Assembly (NCBI RefSeq): GCF_003696285.1
Contig: NZ_RFFL01000002.1
Location: forward strand, 248,001-312,000
Direction of reading: 5' to 3'
Length of the DNA: 64,000 bases
Origin: Stutzerimonas nitrititolerans
GTDB taxonomy: Bacteria; Pseudomonadota; Gammaproteobacteria; Pseudomonadales; Pseudomonadaceae
Position 1 is the stretch's first letter. Each line of letters begins with the position of its first letter. A program made the position numbers and the translations under genes. This document shows, in pieces, positions 17,656 through 26,178 of this stretch. The notes under the pieces are model-generated. The model made no database searches. It was not told the DNA's origin and worked only from the letters and a program-made list of their open reading frames with translations.

Positions 17656-18840
17656 GTGTTAACCACAGACGTCACCATCATCGGCGCCGGCGCCGCCGGC
17701 CTGATGTGCGCATTCAGCGCCGCCGCACGCGGGCGCCGGGTCCTGCTGCTAGATCACGCGAACAAGGCCGGCAAGAAGATCCTCATGTCCGGCGGCGGAC
17801 GCTGCAACTTCACCAACATGTACACCGAGCCGGCCAGCTTCCTGTCCGGCAACCCGCACTTCTGCAAGTCGGCGCTGGCCCGCTACACCCAGTGGGACTT
17901 CATCGAGATGGTCGCCCGGCACGGCATTCCCTATCACGAGAAGAAGCTCGGCCAGCTGTTCTGCGACAACAAGGCCAGCGACATCCTGAACATGCTGCTG
18001 GACGAATGCGCACAGGCGGGCGTCGAACTGCGGCTGGACACCCGGATCGAGGCCGTGGAAAAAGACGCGCAAGGCTACGCGCTGCGGACCAGCCTCGGGC
18101 CGGTACGTTGTGCCTCGCTGGTGATCGCCACCGGCGGCCTGTCGATCCCGACGCTGGGCGCGAGCGGCTTCGGCTATCAGCTGGCGCGCCAGTTCGGCCA
18201 CAGCGTGCTGCCCACACGCGCCGGGCTGGTGCCCTTCACCATCACCGAGCCGCAGCTCAAGGCCATCTGCGACGAGCTGTCGGGTACTTCGGTGGAGGAT
18301 TGCCTGGTGAGTTGCAACGGTCAGAGCTTTCGCGAAAACATTCTGTTCACTCACCGTGGGCTGTCCGGGCCGGCGATTCTTCAGGTGTCGTCCTACTGGC
18401 AGGCCGGCGACGCCATCGAAATCAACCTGTTGCCGCACCTCGATCTCGTCGAGTGGCTGAGCGAGCAACAGCGCGAGCGACCCAACAGCGAGCTGAAGAC
18501 GATTCTCGGCGAGCTGTTCACCCGCAAGATGGCCGGCCTGCTCGCCGAGCACTGGTTCAGCTCGAAGCCGCTCAAGCAGTACGCCCCGAGCGAGCTCGAA
18601 CAGATCGCAGGAAAGCTCTCCGCCTGGCAGCTGGTGCCCTCCGGCACCGAAGGCTATCGCACCGCTGAAGTCACTCTAGGCGGGGTGGATACGCGCGAGG
18701 TGTCATCCAAGACCATGGAATCGCAGAAATCGCCCGGCCTGTACTTCATCGGCGAAGTGCTGGACGTGACGGGTCATCTGGGCGGGTTCAATTTCCAGTG
18801 GGCCTGGGCTTCCGCTTATGCGGCGGCGCAATACGTGTAG
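17656..18840 (+). CDS. HI0933-family NAD(P)/FAD-dependent oxidoreductase
   Basis: A 394-residue flavoprotein of the HI0933/YhiN family. The N-terminal dinucleotide-binding motif is IIGAGAAGLMCAFSAA; GGGRCNFTN follows at about residue 45; the C-terminus has the family ending HLGGFNFQWAWASAYAAA, in which the flavin site closes. Physiological substrate is unknown. GTG at 17656 is chosen because GGGGAG lies 6 bases upstream and the flavin fold begins at once; a longer frame from 17524 overlaps yccS and adds unrelated sequence. Confidence 0.9.
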   Translation: MLTTDVTIIGAGAAGLMCAFSAAARGRRVLLLDHANKAGKKILMSGGGRCNFTNMYTEPASFLSGNPHFCKSALARYTQWDFIEMVARHGIPYHEKKLGQLFCDNKASDILNMLLDECAQAGVELRLDTRIEAVEKDAQGYALRTSLGPVRCASLVIATGGLSIPTLGASGFGYQLARQFGHSVLPTRAGLVPFTITEPQLKAICDELSGTSVEDCLVSCNGQSFRENILFTHRGLSGPAILQVSSYWQAGDAIEINLLPHLDLVEWLSEQQRERPNSELKTILGELFTRKMAGLLAEHWFSSKPLKQYAPSELEQIAGKLSAWQLVPSGTEGYRTAEVTLGGVDTREVSSKTMESQKSPGLYFIGEVLDVTGHLGGFNFQWAWASAYAAAQYV

Positions 18841-18896
18841 GGCCGAATCATTCGACCGATGACCAAGGCCGAACAGCTCCGGCCCCAGGTCGGGAA

Positions 18897-19076
18897 TTAC
18901 TCGTTGGCCATGTTCGACGGCGGCGACAGCTTGCGCGGGCCGGCCGGGTCGGTGGCGGTGTTCTGATGTTCCTGCTGATTGCGGCTGTTGTTGTCCAGCG
19001 CCGACTCCTCTTCGGGAGAGCAGCCGGTCAGCGTCAGTGCAAGCAGGACGCCCAGGATCGGAAACTGCAGCTTCAT
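18897..19076 (-). CDS. Small lipoprotein
   Basis: A 59-residue predicted lipoprotein: signal MKLQFPILGVLLALTLTGC with lipobox LTGC, then a short polar tail rich in N, Q, E and P ending SPPSNMANE. AGGAGG is present 6 bases before the ATG. No domain is recognisable. It is adjacent to, and on the same strand as, another small lipoprotein gene. Confidence 0.7.
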   Translation of the reverse strand: MKLQFPILGVLLALTLTGCSPEEESALDNNSRNQQEHQNTATDPAGPRKLSPPSNMANE

Positions 19077-19138
19077 TGATGTCCTCCTGCTCGAGGCGCT
19101 TCATCCCTCAGGTGAAGCGCCCCGTCGCACGGCGATGC

Positions 19139-19474
19139 TTACTGCCCGGTACCAGTGCCAGTGCCAGTGCCAGTGCCAGTGCCAGTATTAGGCGCTGTAC
19201 CGCTGCCCGATTCGGTACCGAGGCCGCTGCCGTTATCCGCCGGTGGCGTGCTCACCCCACCGCCGGTGCCGTTGTCCATGGTGCTGTTGCCGCTGGAGGT
19301 GCCCATTCCCGGTGCAGGTTCGTTGGTCTCAGGCACCGTGACGTCGTCCGCAGGGGCGGATGGCTGCTCGGTGGTGGGTGGCGGCGGAGTCACTTCACGT
19401 TCAGCCTCTTCGTCCGGGCCGCAACCGACCAGCATCAGAGCGAGTACGGGCGGTAGCAAATAGGTCATGCGCAT
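19139..19474 (-). CDS. Low-complexity lipoprotein with a C-terminal Gly-Thr repeat
   Basis: A 111-residue predicted lipoprotein (MRMTYLLPPVLALMLVGC, lipobox LVGC). The mature protein is low in complexity: acidic and proline-rich first (PPPPTTEQPSAPADD), then G/S/T/N-rich, ending in an alternating Gly-Thr run encoded by a hexanucleotide tandem repeat. AGGAG lies 9 bases before the ATG, while the longer upstream frame lacks a ribosome site. No enzyme domain is visible; a surface or spacer role is possible. Copy-number change of the repeat would keep the frame. Confidence 0.72.
   Translation of the reverse strand: MRMTYLLPPVLALMLVGCGPDEEAEREVTPPPPTTEQPSAPADDVTVPETNEPAPGMGTSSGNSTMDNGTGGGVSTPPADNGSGLGTESGSGTAPNTGTGTGTGTGTGTGQ
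19153..19186. repeat. Hexanucleotide tandem repeat (CAGTGC)n
   Basis: Five full copies plus four bases of CAGTGC lie inside the lipoprotein gene and encode Gly-Thr units. Such arrays slip during replication; because the unit is two codons, changes alter length without a frameshift. Confidence 0.9.
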
Positions 19475-19593
19475 GGTTGGTCTCTCCTGCAGAGTGGGCC
19501 GGCGACTGGCCGGCAAAGTACTGGATTCATCAGATCCACAGGAGCGTTGACCTTGTATTTGAGCAAGAGTGCCGCGCGAGTGCAGCAAGGGCG

Positions 19594-21858
19594 CTATGCA
19601 GTCCGACTCCCGCTCGGCGTGCAGACGCCTATCCGCCGCACGTTGGCGGCGTGATCGGGCAACAGGCACCAGAGTTCCTCGAAGCAGCCCTCGGCGCTGA
19701 ACGAGCGCTGCAGATCGGCGGCCGCTTTGGGTCGGCTGAAACCGTAGCCCTGGGCGTAACGGCAACCGGCGTCGATCAGGAATTGCATGTGCTCGGGACG
19801 CTCAACCCCTTCGGCGATCACTTCCAGCCCGAGACTCTGTCCGAGGCCGATGATCGCCCGGCTGATGACCGCCGCGTCGGCATCCTCGGGCACTCCGGCG
19901 ATGAAGCTGCGATCGACCTTGAGCAGATGCAGCGGAAACCGCTTCAGGTAACCGAGCGAACAGTAACCCGTGCCGAAATCGTCCAGCGCCAGGCGTACAC
20001 CGAGGTCGGCGATCTGCTGCAGCGTGGCCATCACCGTATCGCTGTGCTGCATCAGCAGGGTTTCGGTGATCTCCAGCACCAGTCTGGAAGGCGCCAGCCC
20101 CGTTTCGTCAAGTATCGCGATCAGGCGGTCGGTGAAGTCGGGCTGCTGCAACTGGCGAATCGACAGATTGACCGAGCAGTAGAGCTGCGTCTGCCCCAGT
20201 AGCTGCCAGCAACGCACCTGATGGCAAGCCTCGCGCAGCACCCACTCGCCGACCCGGACGATCTCCCGCGATTCCTCCAGTATCGGAATGAATTCCTGCG
20301 GGCCGATCAGTTGCCCGTCATGCTGCCAGCGCAACAGCGCTTCCACCCCCACCAGATAAGGCCGCCCGTTCTCGAGGCGGCAGATGGGCTGGTAATGCAG
20401 TACGTACTCGTCGCGCGCCACCGCCTGGGACAGCGCGCTTTCCAGGTCCAGCCGGCGCTGCGCGCTGCCGCGTAGATCGTCGAAGTACAGCGAGAACTGG
20501 TCCTTGCCGGCATTCTTCGCGCGGTACAAGGCAAGGTCGGCCGCTTGCAGCGCATCGAGCGGCCTGCCGTCGAGCCAGAGCGGCGCGATGCCTATGCTGG
20601 CGCTCAGCGAGAGCGTGCGCTCGCCAAGCTGAAGCGGCTGGCGCAGCGCATCCAGCATTCGCTGCGCGACGCGCTCGGCATCCGCCGCACAGGCCAGGTC
20701 GCCCAGCAGCGCGACGAACTCATCGCCACCGAAGCGGGCCAGGTGATCACCCGGGCGAACGCAACGGGCCAGGCGCTTGGCGACCTCCATCAGCACCAGG
20801 TCGCCGACACCATGCCCCAGGCTGTCGTTGATCAGCTTGAAGCGGTCGAGGTCGACGAACAGCAAGGCCGAATCCCGGTTGCTGGTGCGCTGCTGCGCGG
20901 CATGCAGCAACTCGTCCAGATGCAGGCGGTTGGCCAGCCCGGTCAGCGAATCGTGCCGTGCGGCATGGCGCAGCCGCCCCTCGGCGGCCTTGCGCGAGCT
21001 GATATCGGTCTGCGAACCCGCCATCCGCCGCCCGCTCCGCCGGCAATCCTCGACGACGCCGCGCACCAGCACCCACAGGTAATCCCCGCAACGGGTGCGG
21101 ATCCGGTACTCATGGACCAGCGAGTTGGTGTGCCCTTGCAGATGCGCGCCGATCGCCTCGCGCAGGCCGGACAGATCGTCCGGGTGGACGCGATCGAACC
21201 AGCGATTGCTACTGCTCGTGGATTCGGCCGGCAGGCCGAGCATCTCGGTCCAGCGTTCGGAGAGGTACAGCCTGTCGGCCTCGATATCCCAATCCCAGAT
21301 GCCGTCTTCGCTGCCACGCAGCGCGCGTGCCAGCCGCGCCTCGCTGTCTTCCAGCGCCTGACGCTGGGCGGCGCTGTAGGTGTCGATGGCGAGGATCATG
21401 TCGAAGAAGACGGCCTTGAGCAGGCTGTCGAAGACCTCGCGCTGTGGCGAGTCCTCCAGCAAGTGTCCGAGCATCTCCGCCAGATAGAGCCGGTATGCGC
21501 CCAGGTACCATTCCAGATCGACGCCGACGCGCTGGTGGACGAGCCCCACCAACAGGCGATCGTTCACGTAACCCCGATCATAGGGCCCGCTCCAGAGACG
21601 CCGGTAGTAGTCGGTCTGGCTGTGCTTGAGACGTGCCAGTCGCGCCTCGTCGCCGAGGGTCGTGGTCAGAACGTCGAAGTTGCCCAGGTGCTCGTACAGC
21701 TTGTCGGTGAACGCCTGATGCGCTTCTTCCATCCGCGACGCGAGCCGGTTCAACCGCTGGCCGTCGCTGGCCTTCCATTGCAGAAAGCGTGTACGGGTGA
21801 GAATCGTCTGGCCGCCAAGCCCAACCCGCTCGACCAGCGCCTTCAGCTCGTTTTCCAT
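19594..21858 (-). CDS. Globin-coupled sensor with PAS, GGDEF and EAL domains (c-di-GMP turnover)
   Basis: A 754-residue cytoplasmic protein. Residues 5-165 resemble a globin-coupled oxygen sensor, with likely proximal haem ligand His79 in LKHSQTDYYRRLW and the family GPYDRGYVNDRL and WYLGAYR. A PAS domain covers about 180-295. The GGDEF domain has an intact GGDEF (377-381) and an upstream RPGD inhibitory site. The EAL domain has EALL (506), LEITE, DDFGTGYCSL and EGVE. Both synthesis and hydrolysis of c-di-GMP look possible, presumably tuned by O2. GGGAGAGG precedes the ATG at 21858. It lies beside a hemerythrin gene on the same strand. Confidence 0.9.
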   Translation of the reverse strand: MENELKALVERVGLGGQTILTRTRFLQWKASDGQRLNRLASRMEEAHQAFTDKLYEHLGNFDVLTTTLGDEARLARLKHSQTDYYRRLWSGPYDRGYVNDRLLVGLVHQRVGVDLEWYLGAYRLYLAEMLGHLLEDSPQREVFDSLLKAVFFDMILAIDTYSAAQRQALEDSEARLARALRGSEDGIWDWDIEADRLYLSERWTEMLGLPAESTSSSNRWFDRVHPDDLSGLREAIGAHLQGHTNSLVHEYRIRTRCGDYLWVLVRGVVEDCRRSGRRMAGSQTDISSRKAAEGRLRHAARHDSLTGLANRLHLDELLHAAQQRTSNRDSALLFVDLDRFKLINDSLGHGVGDLVLMEVAKRLARCVRPGDHLARFGGDEFVALLGDLACAADAERVAQRMLDALRQPLQLGERTLSLSASIGIAPLWLDGRPLDALQAADLALYRAKNAGKDQFSLYFDDLRGSAQRRLDLESALSQAVARDEYVLHYQPICRLENGRPYLVGVEALLRWQHDGQLIGPQEFIPILEESREIVRVGEWVLREACHQVRCWQLLGQTQLYCSVNLSIRQLQQPDFTDRLIAILDETGLAPSRLVLEITETLLMQHSDTVMATLQQIADLGVRLALDDFGTGYCSLGYLKRFPLHLLKVDRSFIAGVPEDADAAVISRAIIGLGQSLGLEVIAEGVERPEHMQFLIDAGCRYAQGYGFSRPKAAADLQRSFSAEGCFEELWCLLPDHAANVRRIGVCTPSGSRTA

Positions 21859-22009
21859 GCTCGACCTCTCCCGACTCTTTTCGAGTGCAGCCGAGATTGC
21901 CCAGCCAACCCGTGACACAGCGGCAAAGACTGACAGCCGGCCGGTAACGAGTCATTGACGCAGGTCATCGACGCCGCTCGCGCGGCGTCTGGAAATCAAA
22001 GCGGGTTGC

Positions 22010-22483
22010 TCAGGCCGCCCTGGCTGCGCTGAGCTCCTTCTTCAGGCGATTCCTTAATTGCGTCATCTGCTCGCCCATCTCCTTGAGCCGGGCCTCGTCG
22101 AAGAGTTCGCGGGCCTGCGGAAACATCTCCGACTCCTCTTCCTCGATATGGTGCTCGAGCAGTTCCTTGCAGACCTTGACGCGCCCCGAGAACTGCACGG
22201 TGGACGGGTCGGTCGCCTTCAGGTCCGGCAGCACCAGCGAGTCGACGGCCCGGTGTTCTTCCTTGGCCTCGTGGTACATCTTCAGCTCTTCCTTGCCGCC
22301 GGCTTCCTTGTAGGCCGGATAGAGAATCTGCTCCTCGAGCTCGGTATGGATGGTCACCTCCATCTCCAGCTTCTGCAGCAGCTCGGTTCGGGTCTTCACC
22401 GCTCGCTCGGTGGACTCGGTCAGGCGCGTCAAGAGGTCCTTAACCCGCTCATGGTCTTCGATCAGCATGTCAATGGCGTTCAT
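22010..22483 (-). CDS. Hemerythrin HHE-domain protein
   Basis: A 157-residue four-helix protein with metal-ligand pattern: His11 (IEDHERV), His46 and Glu50 (IHTELEEQILYP), His71/His76 and His111 with Glu116 (LLEHHIEEEESEMFP). Such non-haem di-iron proteins bind O2 or NO or buffer iron. Length is normal for a single-domain bacterial member. The upstream neighbour on the same strand is a DUF3509 gene behind a sigma-54-like promoter, and the downstream gene is an O2-sensing c-di-GMP enzyme, so a link to oxygen status is plausible. Confidence 0.9.
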   Translation of the reverse strand: MNAIDMLIEDHERVKDLLTRLTESTERAVKTRTELLQKLEMEVTIHTELEEQILYPAYKEAGGKEELKMYHEAKEEHRAVDSLVLPDLKATDPSTVQFSGRVKVCKELLEHHIEEEESEMFPQARELFDEARLKEMGEQMTQLRNRLKKELSAARAA

Positions 22484-22563
22484 GGTGATTCCTCACGGCT
22501 AACGGCTAGTTGCGATGCCGGCTCTGCGGCCGGCTGGTTCGTCTCGGCGTCTTCTGCTGCGAG

Positions 22564-22839
22564 TCAGGCATATTCGTAGGTCGGTAAAGCTGTACGGCTT
22601 TGGCTCTGCAGACGCGCAATGGCCGGCGACATTCCGGCTTCCAGCGCCAGGTCGCGGCGAATCGAGCTGATGACCCATTCCAGTTGGATCGCGGTTTGCG
22701 TCTGTCCCTTGGATACCGCCCGTTTAAGGACTTCTCGGCCATCGTTGCGCAGGACCAGCAACAGACCACCGTCCGGTCGTTGAGTGGTCAGGACTTCGAA
22801 CTCGGGGAAAGCGGCAGTAAGAACTTGTTCAGCGATCAT
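22564..22839 (-). CDS. DUF3509-family protein
   Basis: A 91-residue soluble protein (MIAEQVLTAAFPEFEVLTTQRPDGG at the N-terminus, then LLLVLRNDGREVLKRAVS) resembling the small Pseudomonas DUF3509 family of unknown function. GGAG lies 8 bases before the ATG. A good sigma-54 promoter candidate sits about 40 bases upstream, which suggests control by nitrogen or another enhancer-binding regulator. It could be cotranscribed with the hemerythrin gene 80 bases downstream. The family call is from memory of its sequence pattern. Confidence 0.7.
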   Translation of the reverse strand: MIAEQVLTAAFPEFEVLTTQRPDGGLLLVLRNDGREVLKRAVSKGQTQTAIQLEWVISSIRRDLALEAGMSPAIARLQSQSRTALPTYEYA

Positions 22840-22878
22840 TGTTATGGACTCCGGTTATGTTCCAGCATCCATAGCAGG

Positions 22879-22895
22879 AGCAGCCTTCGTGCCAA
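22879..22895 (-). promoter_or_regulatory. Candidate sigma-54 (-24/-12) promoter
   Basis: On the minus strand the sequence is TTGGCACGAAGGCTGCT, which matches TGGCACG-N4-TTGCT with one difference and has the required GG-N10-GC spacing. It would start transcription about 30 bases before the DUF3509 gene. A palindrome CTTATT/AATAAG at 22916-22931 lies just upstream. Confidence 0.6.
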
Positions 22896-23017
22896 TTTAC
22901 GTCACTTTAAAATCTCTTATTAATCAATAAGTTGCCAAAACAAGTAGCAATTTGACGCCATGCAAAACGCATGACCAAGGGTGGCAGGGCATGCATTCTG
23001 AGCATTCCCCAGCCCCG

Positions 23018-23638
23018 TCAGGGCCGGCGCCAGACGCTTGCAAGCCAGGGCTGTCGTTCACGCGGCAAGCCAGCAGGCCGGTAGAAATGCTCCAGCTCGG
23101 CAAAACCGGCCGCTATGACATGCGCCCTCCAGGTCGGCCAGTCATACCAGACGCCGTAGCGCTCGCCACTCCAGCCCTCCTGGTTATCGCCGCGCGGATT
23201 GGAGCAGAACAGCACGCCACCGGGCTTCAGTGCGGCCCAGAGCTGGGTCAGCACACGCGGCAACTCCTGGCTGGGCACATGGAACAGCACGGCATTGGCG
23301 AAGATGCCGTCGAATCGCTGCGAAGGGAGTTGCAGCTGGAGGAGATCCTGGTGCCAGACCTCGCAGCCGCTCTGCCTGGCCATCGCGACGAAGGGCTCGG
23401 CGCCATCCAGCCCGACTGCCAGATGTCCAAGCTGAGTGAAGGTACGCAAGTCGCGCCCGGGACCGCAGCCGAGATCGAGAATACGAAACGGCGGCGCCCC
23501 TTCGATGTGCCGCAGCAGCGCGTCGATATTCTGTGATACGTCGTGATCGCGCGTGCCTTCGCGGAACGCTTCGGCGCGCTGGCGGTAGTGATCGAGCGTG
23601 CCCTCGCTGATGGCATGTACGTCTTCTGAATCGGACAT
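23018..23638 (-). CDS. SAM-dependent class I methyltransferase
   Basis: A 206-residue methyltransferase with the Rossmann motif ILDLGCGPGRDLRTF (about residues 45-59), a second acidic motif VGLDGAEPF and the post-motif FDGIFANAVLFHV. The substrate cannot be inferred. The start at 23638 (MSDSEDVHAISEGT) is preferred over a longer frame because the fold begins shortly after and a weak GAGAG lies upstream. It is divergent from the response regulator gene. Confidence 0.82.
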   Translation of the reverse strand: MSDSEDVHAISEGTLDHYRQRAEAFREGTRDHDVSQNIDALLRHIEGAPPFRILDLGCGPGRDLRTFTQLGHLAVGLDGAEPFVAMARQSGCEVWHQDLLQLQLPSQRFDGIFANAVLFHVPSQELPRVLTQLWAALKPGGVLFCSNPRGDNQEGWSGERYGVWYDWPTWRAHVIAAGFAELEHFYRPAGLPRERQPWLASVWRRP

Positions 23639-23946
23639 CCTGTGGTCTCTCGGCAAAGCACATGACGAGCCTACCCGCGGACATACCGGATGCCAATTGC
23701 CGATCGCATTGCGCCCGTCCTCCCGAACCGTAGCGGCCAGCGACGGGAAACGCCCAGTCATAGCGTCAATTTGCCATCTGGCGCTATTACCCTAATGTCG
23801 GAAGGCTGGAATGGATCGCCGTGCCATGATGAAAGTACGTCACGCGTCTGCAGATGTGCCGACTGGGTCACGTTCCGCTCGCCAGGACGACCGCCCGGCT
23901 GGTTCGGCTGAACTCGAGAAGCATCGACTGTCGAAAAGGATGTCGC
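23639..23946. promoter_or_regulatory. Divergent intergenic region
   Basis: About 308 bases between the methyltransferase and the response regulator with no credible gene. It should hold both promoters. An imperfect inverted repeat TAGCGTCA (23761-23768) and TGGCGCTA (23779-23786) could be an operator. Confidence 0.4.
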
Positions 23947-24381
23947 ATGATCCGCCATTACCCGCCTTCGAGCGTTCAGAGAAACGTCGAGAATGCATGC
24001 ATGAAACAAGCACCACCCAAGGTCGTTCTCATCGTTGAAGACGAACCCCATATCCTTGATCTGCTATCCGACTTCCTCGCCGACGAAGGCTACCGGGTGC
24101 TGGCTGCGGAAAGCTCGGCCAAGGCATTCGAGATTCTCGCCACCAAGCCGCAACTCGACCTGCTGATTTCCGACTTCCGCCTGCCGGGCAACGTGTCGGG
24201 GGTGATGATCGCCGAGCCTGCGCTCAAGCTGCGACCGGACCTGAAGGTGATCTTCATCAGCGGTTACCCCATCGAGATCTACGAATCCGGCAGCCCGATC
24301 GTGCGTACGGTGCCAGTACTGGCCAAGCCGTTCTCGTTGGATTCTTTGCACGGCCAGATCCAGCAACTGTTGGCTGGCTGA
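23947..24381 (+). CDS. Stand-alone CheY-like response regulator
   Basis: A receiver domain of about 125 residues preceded by a short tail; 144 residues from this start. Acidic pair in VEDEPHILDLL, phospho-acceptor Asp in LLISDFRLPG, Ser in VIFISGYP and Lys in VLAKPF are all in place. There is no output domain, so it acts by protein contact. AAGGA lies 5 bases before ATG 23947; another ATG at 24001 (MKQAPPK) is possible with a poorer ribosome site. No kinase gene adjoins it. Confidence 0.85.
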   Translation: MIRHYPPSSVQRNVENACMKQAPPKVVLIVEDEPHILDLLSDFLADEGYRVLAAESSAKAFEILATKPQLDLLISDFRLPGNVSGVMIAEPALKLRPDLKVIFISGYPIEIYESGSPIVRTVPVLAKPFSLDSLHGQIQQLLAG

Positions 24382-24397
24382 GCGCCATACAAGAACG

Positions 24398-24567
24398 AAA
24401 AAGCCCGCGTTCAGGCCGCGTGAAAACTACTGCACTCGGCCAGGCTGCGTTAAAAACAGGCTCAAAATGCTCATTTACAACTCGTAAACTCCGCTTTTTC
24501 GCCTGTTTTTGCTTGCCTGACCTTCGCTCGCTACGTTTTCACACGACCTGCATTGCCGGCTTTTTTT
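24398..24567. terminator. Bidirectional terminator split by a palindromic insertion
   Basis: AAAAAGCCCGC (24398-24408) and GCCGGCTTTTT (24555-24565) pair with one mismatch and carry A and T tracts on opposite sides, as expected between the convergent response regulator and fba genes. The loop is about 146 bases because a palindromic element lies inside it. Confidence 0.65.
24417..24545. repeat. Palindromic MITE/REP-like element
   Basis: An approximately 129-base imperfect palindrome. Outer ends are GTGAAAAC (24420-24427) and GTTTTCAC (24535-24542). Inner pairs are AAAAACAGGC (24452-24461) with GCCTGTTTTT (24501-24510), and TTTAC (24474-24478) with GTAAA (24484-24488). It encodes no protein. 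Similar intergenic palindromes containing the CTCATTTACAA/CTCGTAAACTCCGC core occur in many gammaproteobacteria, from general knowledge. It probably moves by a transposase encoded elsewhere. Confidence 0.75.
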
Positions 24568-24579
24568 CACAGGCAGCGA

Positions 24580-25644
24580 TCAGTTGATCTTCGGATCCAG
24601 CTCGCCGCTGGCGTAGCGCTGGAACATGCCTTCCAGGGAGATGGGCTTGATCTTGCTGGCATTGCCGGCGGTGCCGAAGGCTTCGTAACGGGCGATGCAG
24701 ATGTCGCGCATGGCGGCGACGGTCTTGGCGAAGTATTTGCGCGGATCGAACTCGCTGGGGTTCTTCGCCAGGAACTCGCGAATCGCGCCCGTGGAGGCCA
24801 GACGCAGGTCGGTGTCGATATTGACCTTGCGCACGCCGTACTTGATGCCCTCGACGATTTCCTCGACCGGCACGCCGTAGGTCTCGCCGATCTCGCCACC
24901 GTATTCGTTGATGATCTTCAGCCACTCCTGCGGCACCGAGGAAGAACCGTGCATCACCAGATGCGTGTCGGGGATGCGCGCATGGATTTCCTTGATGCGC
25001 TGGATCGACAGGGTGTCACCGGTCGGCGGCTTGGTGAACTTGTAGGCGCCGTGGCTGGTGCCGATGGCGATGGCCAGGGCGTCGACCTTGGTCTTGGCGA
25101 CGAAGTCGGCGGCCTCTTCCGGGTCGGTCAGCAGCTGGCTGTGGTCGAGCACGCCTTCGGCGCCGACGCCGTCTTCCTCACCGGCCATGCCGGTTTCCAG
25201 GCTGCCCAGGCAGCCCAGCTCGCCTTCCACGGAGACGCCGCAGGCATGGGCGAAGGCCACGGTCTGCTGGGTCACGCGCACGTTGTAGTCGTAGTCGGCG
25301 GGGGTCTTGCCGTCTTCACGCAGCGAGCCGTCCATCATCACCGAGGAGAAGCCCAGCTGGATCGAACGCTGGCAGACGTCGGGGCTGGTGCCGTGGTCCT
25401 GGTGCATGCACACCGGGATATGCGGGAATTCTTCGATCGCCGCCAGGATCAGATGACGCAGGAAAGGCGCACCGGCGTATTTGCGCGCACCGGCGGAAGC
25501 CTGGACGATCACCGGGGAATCGGTCTTGTCGGCCGCTTCCATGATGGCGCGCATCTGCTCGAGGTTGTTGACGTTGAATGCCGGCACGCCATAGCCGAAC
25601 TCGGCGGCGTGGTCGAGCATCTGGCGCATGCTGATGAGTGCCAT
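24580..25644 (-). CDS. fba: Fructose-bisphosphate aldolase, class II
   Basis: A 354-residue zinc-dependent aldolase interconverting fructose-1,6-bisphosphate with two triose phosphates. Zinc and substrate motifs include [36 protein letters not shown] and VMHGSSSVP. The sequence type is the one common to Pseudomonas and Calvin-cycle bacteria. AAAGGA precedes the ATG. It is the distal member of the tkt-epd-pgk-fba group and, in a genus lacking phosphofructokinase, serves mainly gluconeogenesis. Confidence 0.95.
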   Translation of the reverse strand: MALISMRQMLDHAAEFGYGVPAFNVNNLEQMRAIMEAADKTDSPVIVQASAGARKYAGAPFLRHLILAAIEEFPHIPVCMHQDHGTSPDVCQRSIQLGFSSVMMDGSLREDGKTPADYDYNVRVTQQTVAFAHACGVSVEGELGCLGSLETGMAGEEDGVGAEGVLDHSQLLTDPEEAADFVAKTKVDALAIAIGTSHGAYKFTKPPTGDTLSIQRIKEIHARIPDTHLVMHGSSSVPQEWLKIINEYGGEIGETYGVPVEEIVEGIKYGVRKVNIDTDLRLASTGAIREFLAKNPSEFDPRKYFAKTVAAMRDICIARYEAFGTAGNASKIKPISLEGMFQRYASGELDPKIN

Positions 25645-25772
25645 GTTTTCCTTTCTCCCGGTTGGGTCGTTTAATCGTGTAAAGCCTGCCGCAGGGGCCG
25701 GCGCTGTTCAAGCGCCGCGCGGTATGGCGCGGCATTGTAGTGGCGGTCGAACCAAAAGCCACCAGGCCAGGC

Positions 25773-25789
25773 GAAAACGCTTCGTTTTC
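25773..25789. terminator. Short perfect hairpin
   Basis: GAAAACG and CGTTTTC with a 3-base loop, between the MliC-like gene's stop and the fba start. It may reduce read-through into fba or stabilise a 3' end. Confidence 0.35.
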
Positions 25790-25816
25790 AGCGCGCGAAC
25801 CTGCGGCGATCCGCCG

Positions 25817-26149
25817 TCAGAAGGTGATCAGCGAAGCGCTGCAGCCATGGGCGAGCAGCTTGTCATCGGCCAACCGATAGACCAGCGCCTGATTGCCCTT
25901 GTCATGAAATCCCACCTGGCCGTCGCTATAGAAAGCACCGCGGGTGGCGGGTTCCTTGCGCAGGTGATGAACCTGCTCGCTGTTGCCGATCTTCAGGTCC
26001 ACGCTCTGGCGCTCGGCATCCGCGTAGCGCCAGGCAATGTTCTGCTGGCTCTGGCATTTCCAGCGTACGAAGGGGGCGTCCGGGCCTGACTGCCAATGGC
26101 CGCAGCCACCGAGCAACACCGCCGCCGCCAACAAGAACAGGCCTTTCAT
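25817..26149 (-). CDS. MliC-like lipoprotein (C-type lysozyme inhibitor family)
   Basis: A 110-residue predicted lipoprotein (MKGLFLLAAAVLLGGC, lipobox LGGC). The mature sequence VRWKCQSQQNIAWRYAD and the terminal HGCSASL resemble the MliC/PliC beta-barrel lysozyme-inhibitor family, with two cysteines that could form its disulphide. The start at 26149 is supported by AGGGAG upstream. It lies between pgk and fba with a second lipoprotein gene. Inhibitory function is inferred. Confidence 0.75.
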   Translation of the reverse strand: MKGLFLLAAAVLLGGCGHWQSGPDAPFVRWKCQSQQNIAWRYADAERQSVDLKIGNSEQVHHLRKEPATRGAFYSDGQVGFHDKGNQALVYRLADDKLLAHGCSASLITF

Positions 26150-26178
26150 CTTCAACTCCCTGACCGGCTTGTGTTCCA

